Part shown: positions 40,755 to 49,886 of the stretch, in pieces | Numbering within the stretch: position 1 is the first letter of the stretch | How the letters are laid out: each line of letters begins with the position of its first letter | Source of the DNA: Formosa undariae | Lineage (GTDB): Bacteria; Bacteroidota; Bacteroidia; Flavobacteriales; Flavobacteriaceae | NCBI RefSeq assembly: GCF_042427615.1 | Contig: NZ_JBHMEZ010000032.1 | Coordinates: 288,618-352,617, forward strand | Length of the DNA: 64,000 nucleotides | Direction of reading: 5' to 3' | Notes under the pieces: generated by a model | What the model saw: the letters and a program-made list of their open reading frames with translations, nothing else | Told to the model about the DNA's origin: nothing | Database searches by the model: none | Program-made: the position numbers and the translations under genes

Positions 40755-42944
40755 ATGGCTTATAATATAAATATATCTCCAACACGTGGATTTTCTCTAT
40801 CTGGAAGTAATGCCCCGTTAGCAAATGGATGGGAGTTTAATCCTTCTCCAACTTTAGAAATTACGTATGAGTTAGGCGCAGTAACTCCTGTTCCCGTAGA
40901 TATTGAGACTAGAATAAAAAATTATGTTACATCACTTCCTAGCAATACCTATGATGAAATAGGTATTGCCATACTTGCGTATTCAGAAAATTTTAATTTA
41001 AACTGGTTTACAGTTTCAGGAGAGATTACTGCTGCGACCCCGCGTTATGTTATAACTAAATTTAATTTAGAGGTTACAACTACTGTTACGCTTCAAAATT
41101 TAAGTTTATTACTAGAAGGGGATTATAACGGAAATATGATATTTGGGGTAACAGCTAGGAATAAAAATACTGGATTACGAGAAAATATAGATCAAGTAAA
41201 TTATGGCTTAATCTTACATGTTGTTAATCCAAGAAGTATTACAACATCCCCAGAAAGTTTATCTTATGTGTATGTTAGAAATGGTGATTTACCAATCTCT
41301 AAAACATTATCTGTATCTTCTCCTTACGGTTGGACCTTGGTCACGTCTCCATTATTAGCAATTACAGGAACTGGAATTAGCGACACATCAACGCCTGGAG
41401 AAACAATAATTTCTGCACCAGGAAATGTAGACTTAAATATTACTTTTAAATCAGGGTTGGCTACAGTGCCACAATCTACTTTTTTAACCGAAATAGCTTT
41501 TCAAAACACAGAAGGATTTTCAACAATTGTTCAGGTTTTGGTTACTATTTTCGAAAGCGAAACCTTTATTTTTAATCCACCAAGCTTATCTTTTTTCGCT
41601 GTAATTGGTTTACGAGAGGCGACACCTTTAGATTTTAGTGTCTTTGGTTTTGGTGCTTATACACTAACAACACCCTCCTGGTTAACGTTGTCTGGTACTT
41701 CTGGAACAGATACAGGTACATTTACAGTAACTCCTTTAATTACAGAAAATTTAACCGAAGGAAAATACGAAGGCAATATTGTGCTTACAGCTGCAGATGA
41801 CACTGAATATTTTTTACCAGTAGTATATGAAATTGCCGGCACAGTATACACCTTATTGGATGATGGTAATTATAACTTTACCAAAGAAGTGGAATATTTT
41901 AGAGTTTACAATTTACTAAGGACTGGTTATGATGAAGCCCTTAATTATGTACAATTACAACTTGTTTTTACGGTGTATAATTATGTAACATTTTTAACTA
42001 AAGAGCTTACTTATGACTATACGTTACCGTATTTTAATAATGAAACTCAAATTCATATTGGGGAAATCGTAGAGCGATTAATGGATAAGCCAGCTACTTT
42101 AGCAGATTTTGGAATGCTCAATAATTTCGATACAATATACCCTGTTCTACCTGTTTACAAACCTGCTTCTGTAAAAGCTATTGTGAATATCATTAATAAA
42201 ACTGCGAAAGCTTCTGTATACAACAAGACTATTCATGACATGAAGTTTGTGGCAGGTATAAAGCCTGATGCTTTTACAGCGAATAAATGCATACTAACAA
42301 AGCCGGAAGGAATAAAACGAGTGACTCCTAATAGTCGGGAAATTGTGAATTTTTTAGTAGATAAAGGTTATTACACCGTGAAGCTTCAGAAAAACAATGA
42401 TGATGCAGTAATAGTAGCAGCTAACTCTACAGGAACTCAAAATATATTTAGATACTATTTTAATTTTTCCGCTTATTTACCAGGAGACGTTGTTCGTGTT
42501 CAAGTCGTTTCAGACGGGAATACATTTACCAAAGTATACGCTGTAGTTCCTGAAGAGAAGTACAGCAATCATATTGCATTTGTAAATAGTTTCAAGGTAT
42601 TAGAGCTATTAGAGTGTACTGGTTCGATTGTGCTAACCTCAGATATTCAAAAAGAAAACGTGAGCTATTACCGCGATTTAAATCGTGTTATTGAAAATGT
42701 AGATAGTGAAAGTGAAGTGGTTTTAACGGTAAACACGGGTGTTGTTTTTAGAAAAAACCAGACTATAATTGATGCGATTCTTGACGGTAAAAAAGCCTGG
42801 TTACTTCGCGACGATGGCAACCATATAGAATTAGTACCTAGACCAACCAAAATAACAAACTACGACAGCGACCAGGAATTATACGCCTATACTATTCAAT
42901 TTGATGTAAATCTAAAAAAAGATGGAGAAATTTACTTGTTCTAA
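40755..42944 (+). CDS. Tail protein with BACON/Ig-like domains
   Basis: 729 residues. Two tandem beta modules (about 160-275 and 275-365) carry the features PPSLSFFAVIGLREATPLDF and the APSWLTLSGTSGTDTGTFTV-like segment (here TTPSWLTLSGTSGTDTGTFT), typical of BACON-type domains. BACON domains in Bacteroidota bind glycans or mucin and are frequent in crAss-like phage fibres. The C-terminal half is a separate, less clear domain. Probably part of the tail tip that binds surface carbohydrate. Confidence 0.7.
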   Translation: MAYNINISPTRGFSLSGSNAPLANGWEFNPSPTLEITYELGAVTPVPVDIETRIKNYVTSLPSNTYDEIGIAILAYSENFNLNWFTVSGEITAATPRYVITKFNLEVTTTVTLQNLSLLLEGDYNGNMIFGVTARNKNTGLRENIDQVNYGLILHVVNPRSITTSPESLSYVYVRNGDLPISKTLSVSSPYGWTLVTSPLLAITGTGISDTSTPGETIISAPGNVDLNITFKSGLATVPQSTFLTEIAFQNTEGFSTIVQVLVTIFESETFIFNPPSLSFFAVIGLREATPLDFSVFGFGAYTLTTPSWLTLSGTSGTDTGTFTVTPLITENLTEGKYEGNIVLTAADDTEYFLPVVYEIAGTVYTLLDDGNYNFTKEVEYFRVYNLLRTGYDEALNYVQLQLVFTVYNYVTFLTKELTYDYTLPYFNNETQIHIGEIVERLMDKPATLADFGMLNNFDTIYPVLPVYKPASVKAIVNIINKTAKASVYNKTIHDMKFVAGIKPDAFTANKCILTKPEGIKRVTPNSREIVNFLVDKGYYTVKLQKNNDDAVIVAANSTGTQNIFRYYFNFSAYLPGDVVRVQVVSDGNTFTKVYAVVPEEKYSNHIAFVNSFKVLELLECTGSIVLTSDIQKENVSYYRDLNRVIENVDSESEVVLTVNTGVVFRKNQTIIDAILDGKKAWLLRDDGNHIELVPRPTKITNYDSDQELYAYTIQFDVNLKKDGEIYLF

Positions 42945-44772
42945 GTTCGAGCTAGATCTTACTAACTACAACATGTCTATTGTAGATGAAAATCATTGGT
43001 TTAGCGACCGATTTTTAACAAAACAAACGTTACCTATCACAGTAACGATAACAGACGAATTGAATGAAAAGCTTGGAGATATATTAAGTTATAATTCCGA
43101 TTCCTCCGAAACTATTGAGTCAGGATATTGTTATCATTTAGGGGTAGAGCATGAAGCTGTACTAGAAATTGAAGATATTACAGGACGTGAGGCGAGTATT
43201 TCTATCCGTTTTGGATATGAGGATTTACCAAATCACAACACCAAATTAAGCGAGCTCGCTTTAGATTATGTTAATCTAGACGATACGCCTTATAGTAATA
43301 TATATGACTACGCAAATAGTGTGGTTAGTAAGTCGTGGCCTGAAGTGTCACATAATTTCACTGCAGTACATGTAGATAAATTTGACACAGACAGTGATCA
43401 GTGGCAAGCTTTTGAAGGTTTACTAAATAAAAGAGTTGGAAGCGCTTTTATTGAAAATGAATATGATGCGGTGGACGATTTGCAGTTGAATAGAAATATT
43501 ATGCAACCACAGCCCTATTTAATGCATGTATTAGAGGTTGGATTTGCAGAGTTTGGCAGACAAATAACAGGCGATTTAGTAAACGATGTTAACTGGAAAA
43601 AAGCTTTATTCTCTGAAGTTTCAGAATACTATTCAACCATTAATGGCACAAGTGACACATGGCTAGTGGAAATGTCTGAATTTAGTTCTGAATATCAAAT
43701 AAGAGGGAATTGGTATGGTGATTTTTTTAATTATTATACACTTCCGTCTTATGGTCGTTATAGAATTGCCGGTAATTTATTTATTAGAAAATGGTATAGT
43801 TGGGGAGCAATCGCTTTGGAATTTGGAGGTGAGTATATCGTTAAACACTTAACGCATTACGAGCAATCAGGCACATTTTATTATCAAGTAGATATTGTTG
43901 TAGAGTATATTTCCGGTGATGGAATTATTGGTATGATATCTGAAGGAAACAGAACACGGTTTCCTGATGGTTACCAAGGCGATATTAGCACCGAGGCTAT
44001 ATCAGATTTAACAATAACTAAGCTTTCATCGTATGATGGAAGCGGAAATTTTGAACCCTCATTAGTTGCTCCAGACGATATTAAATTAACAGAATGTGTG
44101 CCGGATATGACATTCGGAGATTTAATGACGATTTTAAAAAATTGGAAAAATCTTGATTTAGATTTTTCAGTGCCTGATTATGTAGGTTTAAATTATATAC
44201 ATAATCAACTAGCACCTGCAGATGTTAAGGATTTACGTAATTATGAAATTAAAGCACCTCTAATAACCAAGTCTTCAGGAGATTCTTACTTGTTAAAGTT
44301 TCAAGATATAACATCTGATGAATACAGTTATGACCAGGTATTTATCGAGAAAAATAAAATAACCATTAATAATTTTACGACTAACGATGACACTTCAGAA
44401 ATTAGTATAAATGCAGTTCCTTTACCTATCATAGAGCGTAATGGTGTAAAAACAGCACATCATTTTGTAGATGATTCTAGTAAATTAAAATTAATCTTCT
44501 ATAACGGAACTGGAGGCAATCTAGCGCAAGATCCTTTTTATGTACTTATTCAATCTATCTACGAAAGTGATTACCAAGAATGGTTAAACATAAGGTTAAC
44601 CGGATCACTATTTAAGTGGTCTTTTAAAATGACGGAAGAAAATTTACGTGATTTAAAAATCAGGAATAAAGTCTATTGCTACAAAAATAATAACATAATT
44701 AAATCTGTAGCAAAAGACTTGGTAAGTAGAGGTATTTGGAATGTTGAAGCTGAGATTTTAACTTTAAAATAA
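42922..44772 (+). CDS. Tail-tip/base-plate protein, 616 aa
   Basis: Starts inside the previous gene (23-nt overlap). Beta-rich and aromatic-rich, with GDFFNYYTLPSYGRYRIAGN in the middle and FGDLMTILKNWKNLDLDFSV about residue 396, similar to the hub-domain transition of siphovirus tail proteins. C-terminal part NLRDLKIRNKVYCYKNNNII. Last gene of the tail block; its stop lies 9 nt inside the integrase gene on the other strand. Function by position. Confidence 0.62.
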   Translation: MEKFTCSKFELDLTNYNMSIVDENHWFSDRFLTKQTLPITVTITDELNEKLGDILSYNSDSSETIESGYCYHLGVEHEAVLEIEDITGREASISIRFGYEDLPNHNTKLSELALDYVNLDDTPYSNIYDYANSVVSKSWPEVSHNFTAVHVDKFDTDSDQWQAFEGLLNKRVGSAFIENEYDAVDDLQLNRNIMQPQPYLMHVLEVGFAEFGRQITGDLVNDVNWKKALFSEVSEYYSTINGTSDTWLVEMSEFSSEYQIRGNWYGDFFNYYTLPSYGRYRIAGNLFIRKWYSWGAIALEFGGEYIVKHLTHYEQSGTFYYQVDIVVEYISGDGIIGMISEGNRTRFPDGYQGDISTEAISDLTITKLSSYDGSGNFEPSLVAPDDIKLTECVPDMTFGDLMTILKNWKNLDLDFSVPDYVGLNYIHNQLAPADVKDLRNYEIKAPLITKSSGDSYLLKFQDITSDEYSYDQVFIEKNKITINNFTTNDDTSEISINAVPLPIIERNGVKTAHHFVDDSSKLKLIFYNGTGGNLAQDPFYVLIQSIYESDYQEWLNIRLTGSLFKWSFKMTEENLRDLKIRNKVYCYKNNNIIKSVAKDLVSRGIWNVEAEILTLK

Positions 44773-45948
44773 GTTATCCATTAAATTCATATCTGTATTT
44801 TTTTCACCTTCAGCAAGATGAACGTAAACCATAGTGTCCTTAATATCGCTATGGTTTAATAGCATTTGCAATTTAACAACATTACCTCCTAGTAATATAA
44901 AATTAGTAGCAAATGTATGTCTAGCCACGTGAAATGTAACGTGCTTGTTTATGTTAACGTGAGCTGAAATACTTTTCAAAGTTTCATTAATATAAGGATC
45001 TGAATATTTGGTAATAAATAGGTCCGGACACATTCCAATTATGTCTTTCGTTTTCCCATTTAACTTTATAACCTGCTGTTTTCCTGTTTTAATGTGGTTA
45101 AATGTGTGAACTCCGTGCTTCAAATCGTCACGTTTAATATTCATGACATCCGAAATTCTTAATCCAGTAAAGCAACTAAATAGAAAGTATCCTAAAATTA
45201 TTTTAATATTTTTAGAAATATAAGTTGCTGTAAAATAGTCGTACAAACATTTAACCTCAAATGCTGTTAAGTATGTCCGGTTTCCTTTTGTAGATCCCAC
45301 GGCAATATCGTCCAGGGCAATTGGTAATTTAATACCTGCTTTGGTCGCTATACGAAGATACTTTTTAATGACTTTCACATTTCCATTTCTTGTTGTAGCT
45401 ACGTTCCCTAATCCAGCTAAATAGCTTCTATATTTTAGGAAAAAATAATTATCGATATCACAAAATAAAACTTCCTCTTTATAAGCGTAAAGCTTCTTGT
45501 AAATAGAATATTCTTTCTCGTAGGTAGCTGGACTAATTGTGTTTTTTCGATCTGCTAAAAGTTTCTTCATGAAAGACACGAAGTTTACGCGTGGCATTTC
45601 ATTATTAAACTCTTCCATAAAAGAATCTATAGTTAACGTTTTGGACGATAACTTATACATAGTTTGAATATTCGTGATCTTGGCACGGATATTATCGAGA
45701 ATTAGATTTGTGTCACAAACAATTTCTTTTGGGCCAGATAATTTGGCTGATTTATCATCCCAATATTGAGTGTTAATATAAACGTCTAAATGTATGCGTT
45801 TACGCTTGTTTTTCGAGGTTACGTGTAAGTAAACAGGAGATTTTCCAGAACTGTTTTCGTAGTTTCTAGGTTTAAAATTAAAGTTCATTGGCACATAGAC
45901 TTTGCTTGTGTCAACTCTTGTGTCAAAATACGTTGTGGTGGAGTTCAT
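44764..45948 (-). CDS. int: Tyrosine-type phage integrase
   Basis: 394 residues. N-terminal arm-binding domain (PVYLHVTSKNKRKRIHLDVY), a SAM-like core-binding domain (about 115-205), and the catalytic domain with all key residues: R264 (CFTGLRISD), K287 or K290 (HIKTGK), H340 and R343 (HVARH), H366 (LLNHSD) and the nucleophile Y375 (MVYVHL). It inserts and, with a helper, excises the phage at its attachment site. Pointing away from the adjacent tRNA-Val, it marks the right end of the prophage. Confidence 0.93.
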   Translation of the reverse strand: MNSTTTYFDTRVDTSKVYVPMNFNFKPRNYENSSGKSPVYLHVTSKNKRKRIHLDVYINTQYWDDKSAKLSGPKEIVCDTNLILDNIRAKITNIQTMYKLSSKTLTIDSFMEEFNNEMPRVNFVSFMKKLLADRKNTISPATYEKEYSIYKKLYAYKEEVLFCDIDNYFFLKYRSYLAGLGNVATTRNGNVKVIKKYLRIATKAGIKLPIALDDIAVGSTKGNRTYLTAFEVKCLYDYFTATYISKNIKIILGYFLFSCFTGLRISDVMNIKRDDLKHGVHTFNHIKTGKQQVIKLNGKTKDIIGMCPDLFITKYSDPYINETLKSISAHVNINKHVTFHVARHTFATNFILLGGNVVKLQMLLNHSDIKDTMVYVHLAEGEKNTDMNLMDNLF

Positions 45949-46020
45949 ATTGCAATAAGTTAGGGATTAAGGCGAAAAGCTTGATTTTACAGGCTTTCTT
46001 AAGCTTAATGTTTGCAATAT
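45947..46020. repeat. Inverted repeats upstream of the integrase
   Basis: ATATTGCAA (45947-45955) and TTGCAATAT (46012-46020) are perfect inverses 56 nt apart; AAGCTT occurs twice between them. The region between integrase and tRNA is where arm-type integrase sites or excisionase sites are expected. No standard promoter was seen for the integrase. Confidence 0.45.
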
Positions 46021-46055
46021 GTTGTGTGATTTACCCTGCGATTAGAGTGTAATTG

Positions 46056-46130
46056 TGGGCGCAGAGGGATTCGAACCCCCGACCCCTTGGGTGTAAACCA
46101 AGTGCTCTGAACCAACTGAGCTATGCGCCC
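46056..46130 (-). tRNA. tRNA-Val (TAC), copy next to the integrase
   Basis: 75 nt on the minus strand. Acceptor GGGCGCA pairs with TGCGCCC, D-arm AGCTCAGTTGGT, anticodon loop CTTGGTTTACACCAAG with anticodon TAC, T-arm GGGTTCGAATCCC. CCA is not encoded. The integrase lies 107 nt from its 3' end, so this 3' end is the probable attachment site. Confidence 0.95.
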
Positions 46131-46216
46131 TAATATTATATTAGGTATTCAATACAATTTGATTTTTTACTAAGCTAAAAAATCATAAAAAAACTTCTCA
46201 CGTCGAGAAGCTGTTG

Positions 46217-46291
46217 TGGGCGCAGAGGGATTCGAACCCCCGACCCCTTGGGTGTAAACCAAGTGCTCTGAACCAACTGAGCTATGCGCCC
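46217..46291 (-). tRNA. tRNA-Val (TAC), second copy
   Basis: Identical in all 75 nt to the copy 161 nt away, also on the minus strand. The 86-nt spacer has no feature of note. The tandem pair may be an old duplication; a whole-gene duplication is not needed for phage integration. Confidence 0.95.
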
Positions 46292-46355
46292 TAATTATTA
46301 GGTGTGCAAATATACACCTGTTTTTGATACTACAAAAACTTTTTTTTATTTTTTT

Positions 46356-47573
46356 TCAAATTATTTCTGCAACAACAAAAGTACTACCACCAACATAAAT
46401 AAAATCATCTGGCTTGGCGTGTAACAGCGCGCTTTTATATGCTTCATTTACAGAATTATAAACATCTCCTTCAAATCCAGACGCTATAAAACTAGCTTGT
46501 AAATTTTCTGCAGGCATTCCTCTAGGTACATCGGGTTTACAAAAATAATATCTCGCCGTTTTAGGTAATAATGGTAAAATAGAGGTTACGTCCTTGTCAT
46601 TCACCACGCCAAAAACCATGTGTAATGCTGCAAAAGGTTCTAATTCCAATTGTTTCATTACTTCTAAAAGCCCTTCTTTATTATGCCCAGTATCGCAAAC
46701 CACTTTAGGATGTTCTTGCAACACTTGCCAACGCCCTTGCAACCCTGTGTTTTTCATAACATTTAGCAAACCTTTTTTCACTTGTGTTTCAGAAATAGAA
46801 TACCCTAACAATCTTAGCTCTTCAATCGCTTGTAAAACCGTTTTTATATTCTTAATTTGATAGGTTCCTATTAAATCACTTGGATATATTTTAGAAATAG
46901 TTTGATCTGCAAATACAATTTTAGAATCTAGTTTTTCAGCAATAGTTTTAAAAATAGATTCAGTTTCAATTTGAGTCTCTCCTATTACAACAGGAACTTT
47001 AGACTTAATAATCCCTCCTTTTTCTGAAGCGATCTCAGCTAAAGTCGTTCCTAAAAACTGCGTATGATCTAATCCTATATTCGTGACTACAGAAACTTCG
47101 GGTGTTATAATGTTTGTAGAATCTAATCGACCTCCTAAACCCACTTCAATTACGGCGATATCGACTTCTTCTTTATTAAAGTAATCGAAAGCCATACCCA
47201 CTGTCATTTCAAAAAAAGATAATTTTTGTTGTGCTAAGAATCCTTCATTAGAAGCGATAAAATCCGTTACAAAGGTTTCTGAAATCTTGGCACCATTAAT
47301 CCGAATACGTTCCCGAAAATCTTTTAAATGAGGCGATGTATACAACCCCACTTTATATCCTGCTTCTTGAAGAATAGACGCTAACATATGACTTGTAGAA
47401 CCTTTTCCATTAGTACCAGCAACATGAATAGATTTAAAATGGTGTTCTGGATGATTCAAATGATTCGCTAGCGCTATGGTGTTACTAAGATCTTTCTTAA
47501 ACGCCGATTGGCCTTGACGCTGATACATGGGAAGTTGAGAAAACATCCATTGTACGGTTTCTTGATATGTCAT
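46356..47573 (-). CDS. folC: Folylpolyglutamate/dihydrofolate synthase
   Basis: 405 residues, Mur ligase superfamily. P-loop VAGTNGKGS (about 51-59), the second motif SFFEMTVGMAFDYFN (about 120) and VIEVGLGGRLDSTN with TNIGLDH (about 155-170). It adds glutamate to folates, and may also make dihydrofolate. First chromosomal gene after the tRNAs. Its start is 3 nt after the stop of the tonB-like gene, so they probably share a transcript. Confidence 0.93.
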   Translation of the reverse strand: MTYQETVQWMFSQLPMYQRQGQSAFKKDLSNTIALANHLNHPEHHFKSIHVAGTNGKGSTSHMLASILQEAGYKVGLYTSPHLKDFRERIRINGAKISETFVTDFIASNEGFLAQQKLSFFEMTVGMAFDYFNKEEVDIAVIEVGLGGRLDSTNIITPEVSVVTNIGLDHTQFLGTTLAEIASEKGGIIKSKVPVVIGETQIETESIFKTIAEKLDSKIVFADQTISKIYPSDLIGTYQIKNIKTVLQAIEELRLLGYSISETQVKKGLLNVMKNTGLQGRWQVLQEHPKVVCDTGHNKEGLLEVMKQLELEPFAALHMVFGVVNDKDVTSILPLLPKTARYYFCKPDVPRGMPAENLQASFIASGFEGDVYNSVNEAYKSALLHAKPDDFIYVGGSTFVVAEII

Positions 47574-47576
47574 AAT

Positions 47577-48461
47577 TTATTGACCTACACTAAAATTTAT
47601 ACTTACAAAACCGATTTGTCTTGCTGGTGCATCTGGGTCGGGTTTCCATCTGTGAGACATAGCAATTTTTTGAGCTGGTTCCATTAAACACTTACTTGTA
47701 TTTTCAGTACCTCGAACTCCTGGTTCTGCTTTAGTTACTACACCTTGTTGATTTACCTCTATACGCACCACAACCAATCCGGATTCATTACAATCTTGTT
47801 TTACGATATTAAAGTTAGCTTTACCTCGACCATTTAATCCGTAACCAACGCCACCACTTCCGGATCCTGCACCTCCAAAATAGCTTGGAGCATATGGGTC
47901 GCCATCTAATTGTCCTTTATCGCCTACTTTATTATCGTTTCCTTCACTACCTTTTGCTGTACCATCAGATTTACTTACTCCTCCAATTAAGGCATCTAAC
48001 TTCTTTTTCTTCTCTTCTTTTTCGCGTTGCTCTTTAGCCACACGTTCGGCTTCCGCTTTTACTTTTGCATCTGCTACTGCTTTTGCTTTATTTTCGGCAT
48101 CTTTTTTTGCTTTAGCATCGGCTTCCTTTTGCTTTTTAATGGCTACAGCTTCAGCATTATCTTCGGTCAGTACATTTTCTTTAACTTGGGACGCTTCAGC
48201 AGGAACAGGTTTTACAGGCTCAGGCTCTGTAACCTCTTCCGGCACTTTATTCACATTAACAGGTTCCGATTTAATAGGCTCGTTTGGTTGTACGTTTCCG
48301 CTACCAAAATCTGTAGTTCCAAAATTTATTGCAACGCCATATTCCTCAGGCGGATCCATATAAGGTGGCCCCATAACAAACATTAACAACAAAAGAATCA
48401 CACTAATTAATAGTGTAATTGTTGCCGAATTGCGTTCATGTTTTGTTTCTAAATATTTCAT
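47577..48461 (-). CDS. TonB-like energy transducer
   Basis: 294 residues from ATG 48461 (MKYLETKHERN); ATG 48470 is possible and overlaps exbD. One membrane span (ATITLLISVILLLLMFVMGP), a Pro/Glu and Lys/Ala-rich periplasmic linker, a glycine-rich stretch, and a C-terminal domain (VVVRIEVNQQGVVTKAEPGV to ISFINFSVGQ-like end) like TonB/TolA. Follows exbB and exbD, so it should couple the proton gradient to outer-membrane processes. Confidence 0.8.
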   Translation of the reverse strand: MKYLETKHERNSATITLLISVILLLLMFVMGPPYMDPPEEYGVAINFGTTDFGSGNVQPNEPIKSEPVNVNKVPEEVTEPEPVKPVPAEASQVKENVLTEDNAEAVAIKKQKEADAKAKKDAENKAKAVADAKVKAEAERVAKEQREKEEKKKKLDALIGGVSKSDGTAKGSEGNDNKVGDKGQLDGDPYAPSYFGGAGSGSGGVGYGLNGRGKANFNIVKQDCNESGLVVVRIEVNQQGVVTKAEPGVRGTENTSKCLMEPAQKIAMSHRWKPDPDAPARQIGFVSINFSVGQ

Positions 48462-48462
48462 A

Positions 48463-48858
48463 TTAATCATTTGGACGTACTGCCAAAATCACTTTAAATT
48501 TATTTCTATTTGCAATATCCATCACCTTTACCACATGTTCTACAGGAACAGATTGCTCTGCACGTAACACAATGGTAGGTTTATCTTCGTTAGCTAAAGC
48601 ATTTATAATTTCATGTTCTAAAACACTTTCTCCAACACGCTTTTGATCGATATAATACGTTAAATCCTTTTTGATACTAACGGCTATGGTTTGTTTATTT
48701 TCTGTTTTACCACTAGCTTTTGGCAGCAAAACATCTATAGCATTTGTAGTTACCAAAGTCGATGCCAACATAAAAAAGATAAGTAGCAAGAATACAATAT
48801 CTGTCATAGACGACATATTGAATTCTGGCGTTACTTTATTTCGTCCTCTAATATTCAT
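48463..48858 (-). CDS. exbD: ExbD/TolR-type biopolymer transport protein
   Basis: 131 residues. One N-terminal span with the essential aspartate (SMTDIVFLLLIFFMLASTLV), then a periplasmic domain (IVLRAEQSVPVEHVVKVMDI). Works with ExbB as a proton-driven motor. It starts 1 nt after exbB ends and nearly overlaps the tonB-like gene. Whether the system is Tol-Pal or TonB type is not decided by sequence alone. Confidence 0.9.
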   Translation of the reverse strand: MNIRGRNKVTPEFNMSSMTDIVFLLLIFFMLASTLVTTNAIDVLLPKASGKTENKQTIAVSIKKDLTYYIDQKRVGESVLEHEIINALANEDKPTIVLRAEQSVPVEHVVKVMDIANRNKFKVILAVRPND

Positions 48859-48859
48859 A

Positions 48860-49561
48860 TTAAATTGGCTCGTTTAAGTGATCTAAAAATTCTAATGAAT
48901 TAGATTCCATTTGATATACAACCTTATCTGTTCTTACCACTAAATGATTATAAGTAATGTAAGCGACAATACCAACAACTAAACCAGCAACTGTAGTAGT
49001 CATGGCAGTATAAAGTCCGTCTGCTAAAAGTTTAATATCTATTTGCCCACCAGAATTCGCGATTTCAAAAATAGAAAGTATCATCCCAATTACGGTTCCT
49101 AAAAATCCAATCATGGGTGCTGCTCCAGAAATTGTAGCCAAAACGCTTACATTCTTTTCCAAACCATAGACTTCAAGACGACCAGCATTTTCTATAGCTG
49201 TATTTATATCCTCCAAAGGTTTTCCAATTCTAGAAATTCCTTTTCCGATTAATCGAGATACAGGTGTATTTTGTTGTGAACATAAGGTTTGAGCAGAATC
49301 TATTTTACCGTTGGTAACATGATCTTTGATTTCATTCATAAAATTCCGATCTATCTGAGACGCTGCCTTTATAGCAAATAAACGTTCAAAATAAATATAG
49401 AGCGCAACGATTAATAGAATAAAAAGGAGACCAATAATAAATTGTCCAGCAACTCCCCCGCTGCTGATTAACTCGATTATTGAAAGCGTTTTCTTAACAG
49501 GTTCTGTATCTGTTAATACTTCAACTCCTTCTGTAGGATTTTGAATAAGGGCGTTTAACAT
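48860..49561 (-). CDS. exbB: ExbB/TolQ/MotA proton-channel family protein
   Basis: 233 residues with three spans: FIIGLLFILLIVALYIYFER (about 40), ATISGAAPMIGFLGTVIGMI (about 142) and AMTTTVAGLVVGIVAYITYN (about 190). The second and third carry the family signature GLLGTV-like and TTxxGL. Forms the proton-conducting part of the ExbBD complex. First gene of the exbB-exbD-tonB-folC cluster, with a promoter candidate upstream. Confidence 0.92.
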   Translation of the reverse strand: MLNALIQNPTEGVEVLTDTEPVKKTLSIIELISSGGVAGQFIIGLLFILLIVALYIYFERLFAIKAASQIDRNFMNEIKDHVTNGKIDSAQTLCSQQNTPVSRLIGKGISRIGKPLEDINTAIENAGRLEVYGLEKNVSVLATISGAAPMIGFLGTVIGMILSIFEIANSGGQIDIKLLADGLYTAMTTTVAGLVVGIVAYITYNHLVVRTDKVVYQMESNSLEFLDHLNEPI

Positions 49562-49667
49562 AAGTTATTTAATAGTTTACTAGATGAATTATTAACGTTT
49601 AATTTTCTACTTAAGTATATTAAACACACGGTTCTTTTTGCACTATGTATTGTTTAATATCCTCTAA

Positions 49668-49699
49668 CAAAAATATCAATTTTATTCAATCTTGCACAA
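49668..49699 (-). promoter_or_regulatory. Candidate promoter of the exbB cluster
   Basis: On the minus strand TTG (49699-49697) and TATTTTTG (49675-49668) are separated by 21 nt, matching the Bacteroidota pattern. Transcription would start near 49661, about 100 nt before exbB. The rest of the 325-nt gap 49562-49886 has only the hairpin at 49806. Confidence 0.5.
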
Positions 49700-49805
49700 C
49701 ATTATAAAATAACTAAATTCAGATTTAGTTTTTTAACATAAGAATCAAGCTAAGCCCACTTAAATCCATTGTAGATTATAAATATTTAACACTATTTACC
49801 CGCTT

Positions 49806-49840
49806 AAAGCAGGTTTAAAAACCTGTTTCAGGTCTGCTTT
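49806..49840 (-). terminator. Hairpin after anmK
   Basis: AAAGCAG and CTGCTTT (outer arms) enclose a second palindrome CAGGTTT/AAACCTG. It lies 47 nt beyond the anmK stop codon. No clean T-run follows on the minus strand, so termination is only probable. Confidence 0.4.
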
Positions 49841-49886
49841 AGGCCCTTTATTAAGAATGAAACATCCAGAAAGTTTAATTTTACAT

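Larger units (their letters stand above)
1..46055. mobile_element. Temperate tailed-phage prophage (left end outside window)
   Basis: The stretch holds phage regulators, a primase-helicase, lysis genes, prohead protease, capsid, terminase, portal, tape measure, tail genes and a tyrosine integrase in one continuous block. The integrase lies beside tRNA-Val genes, the usual attachment target. Genes from 46,356 onward are ordinary chromosomal genes, so the right end is placed between the integrase and the first tRNA. No copy of the tRNA 3' end is visible near position 1, so the left attachment site must lie further left. No structural gene is obviously broken, so the phage may be intact. Confidence 0.93.
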
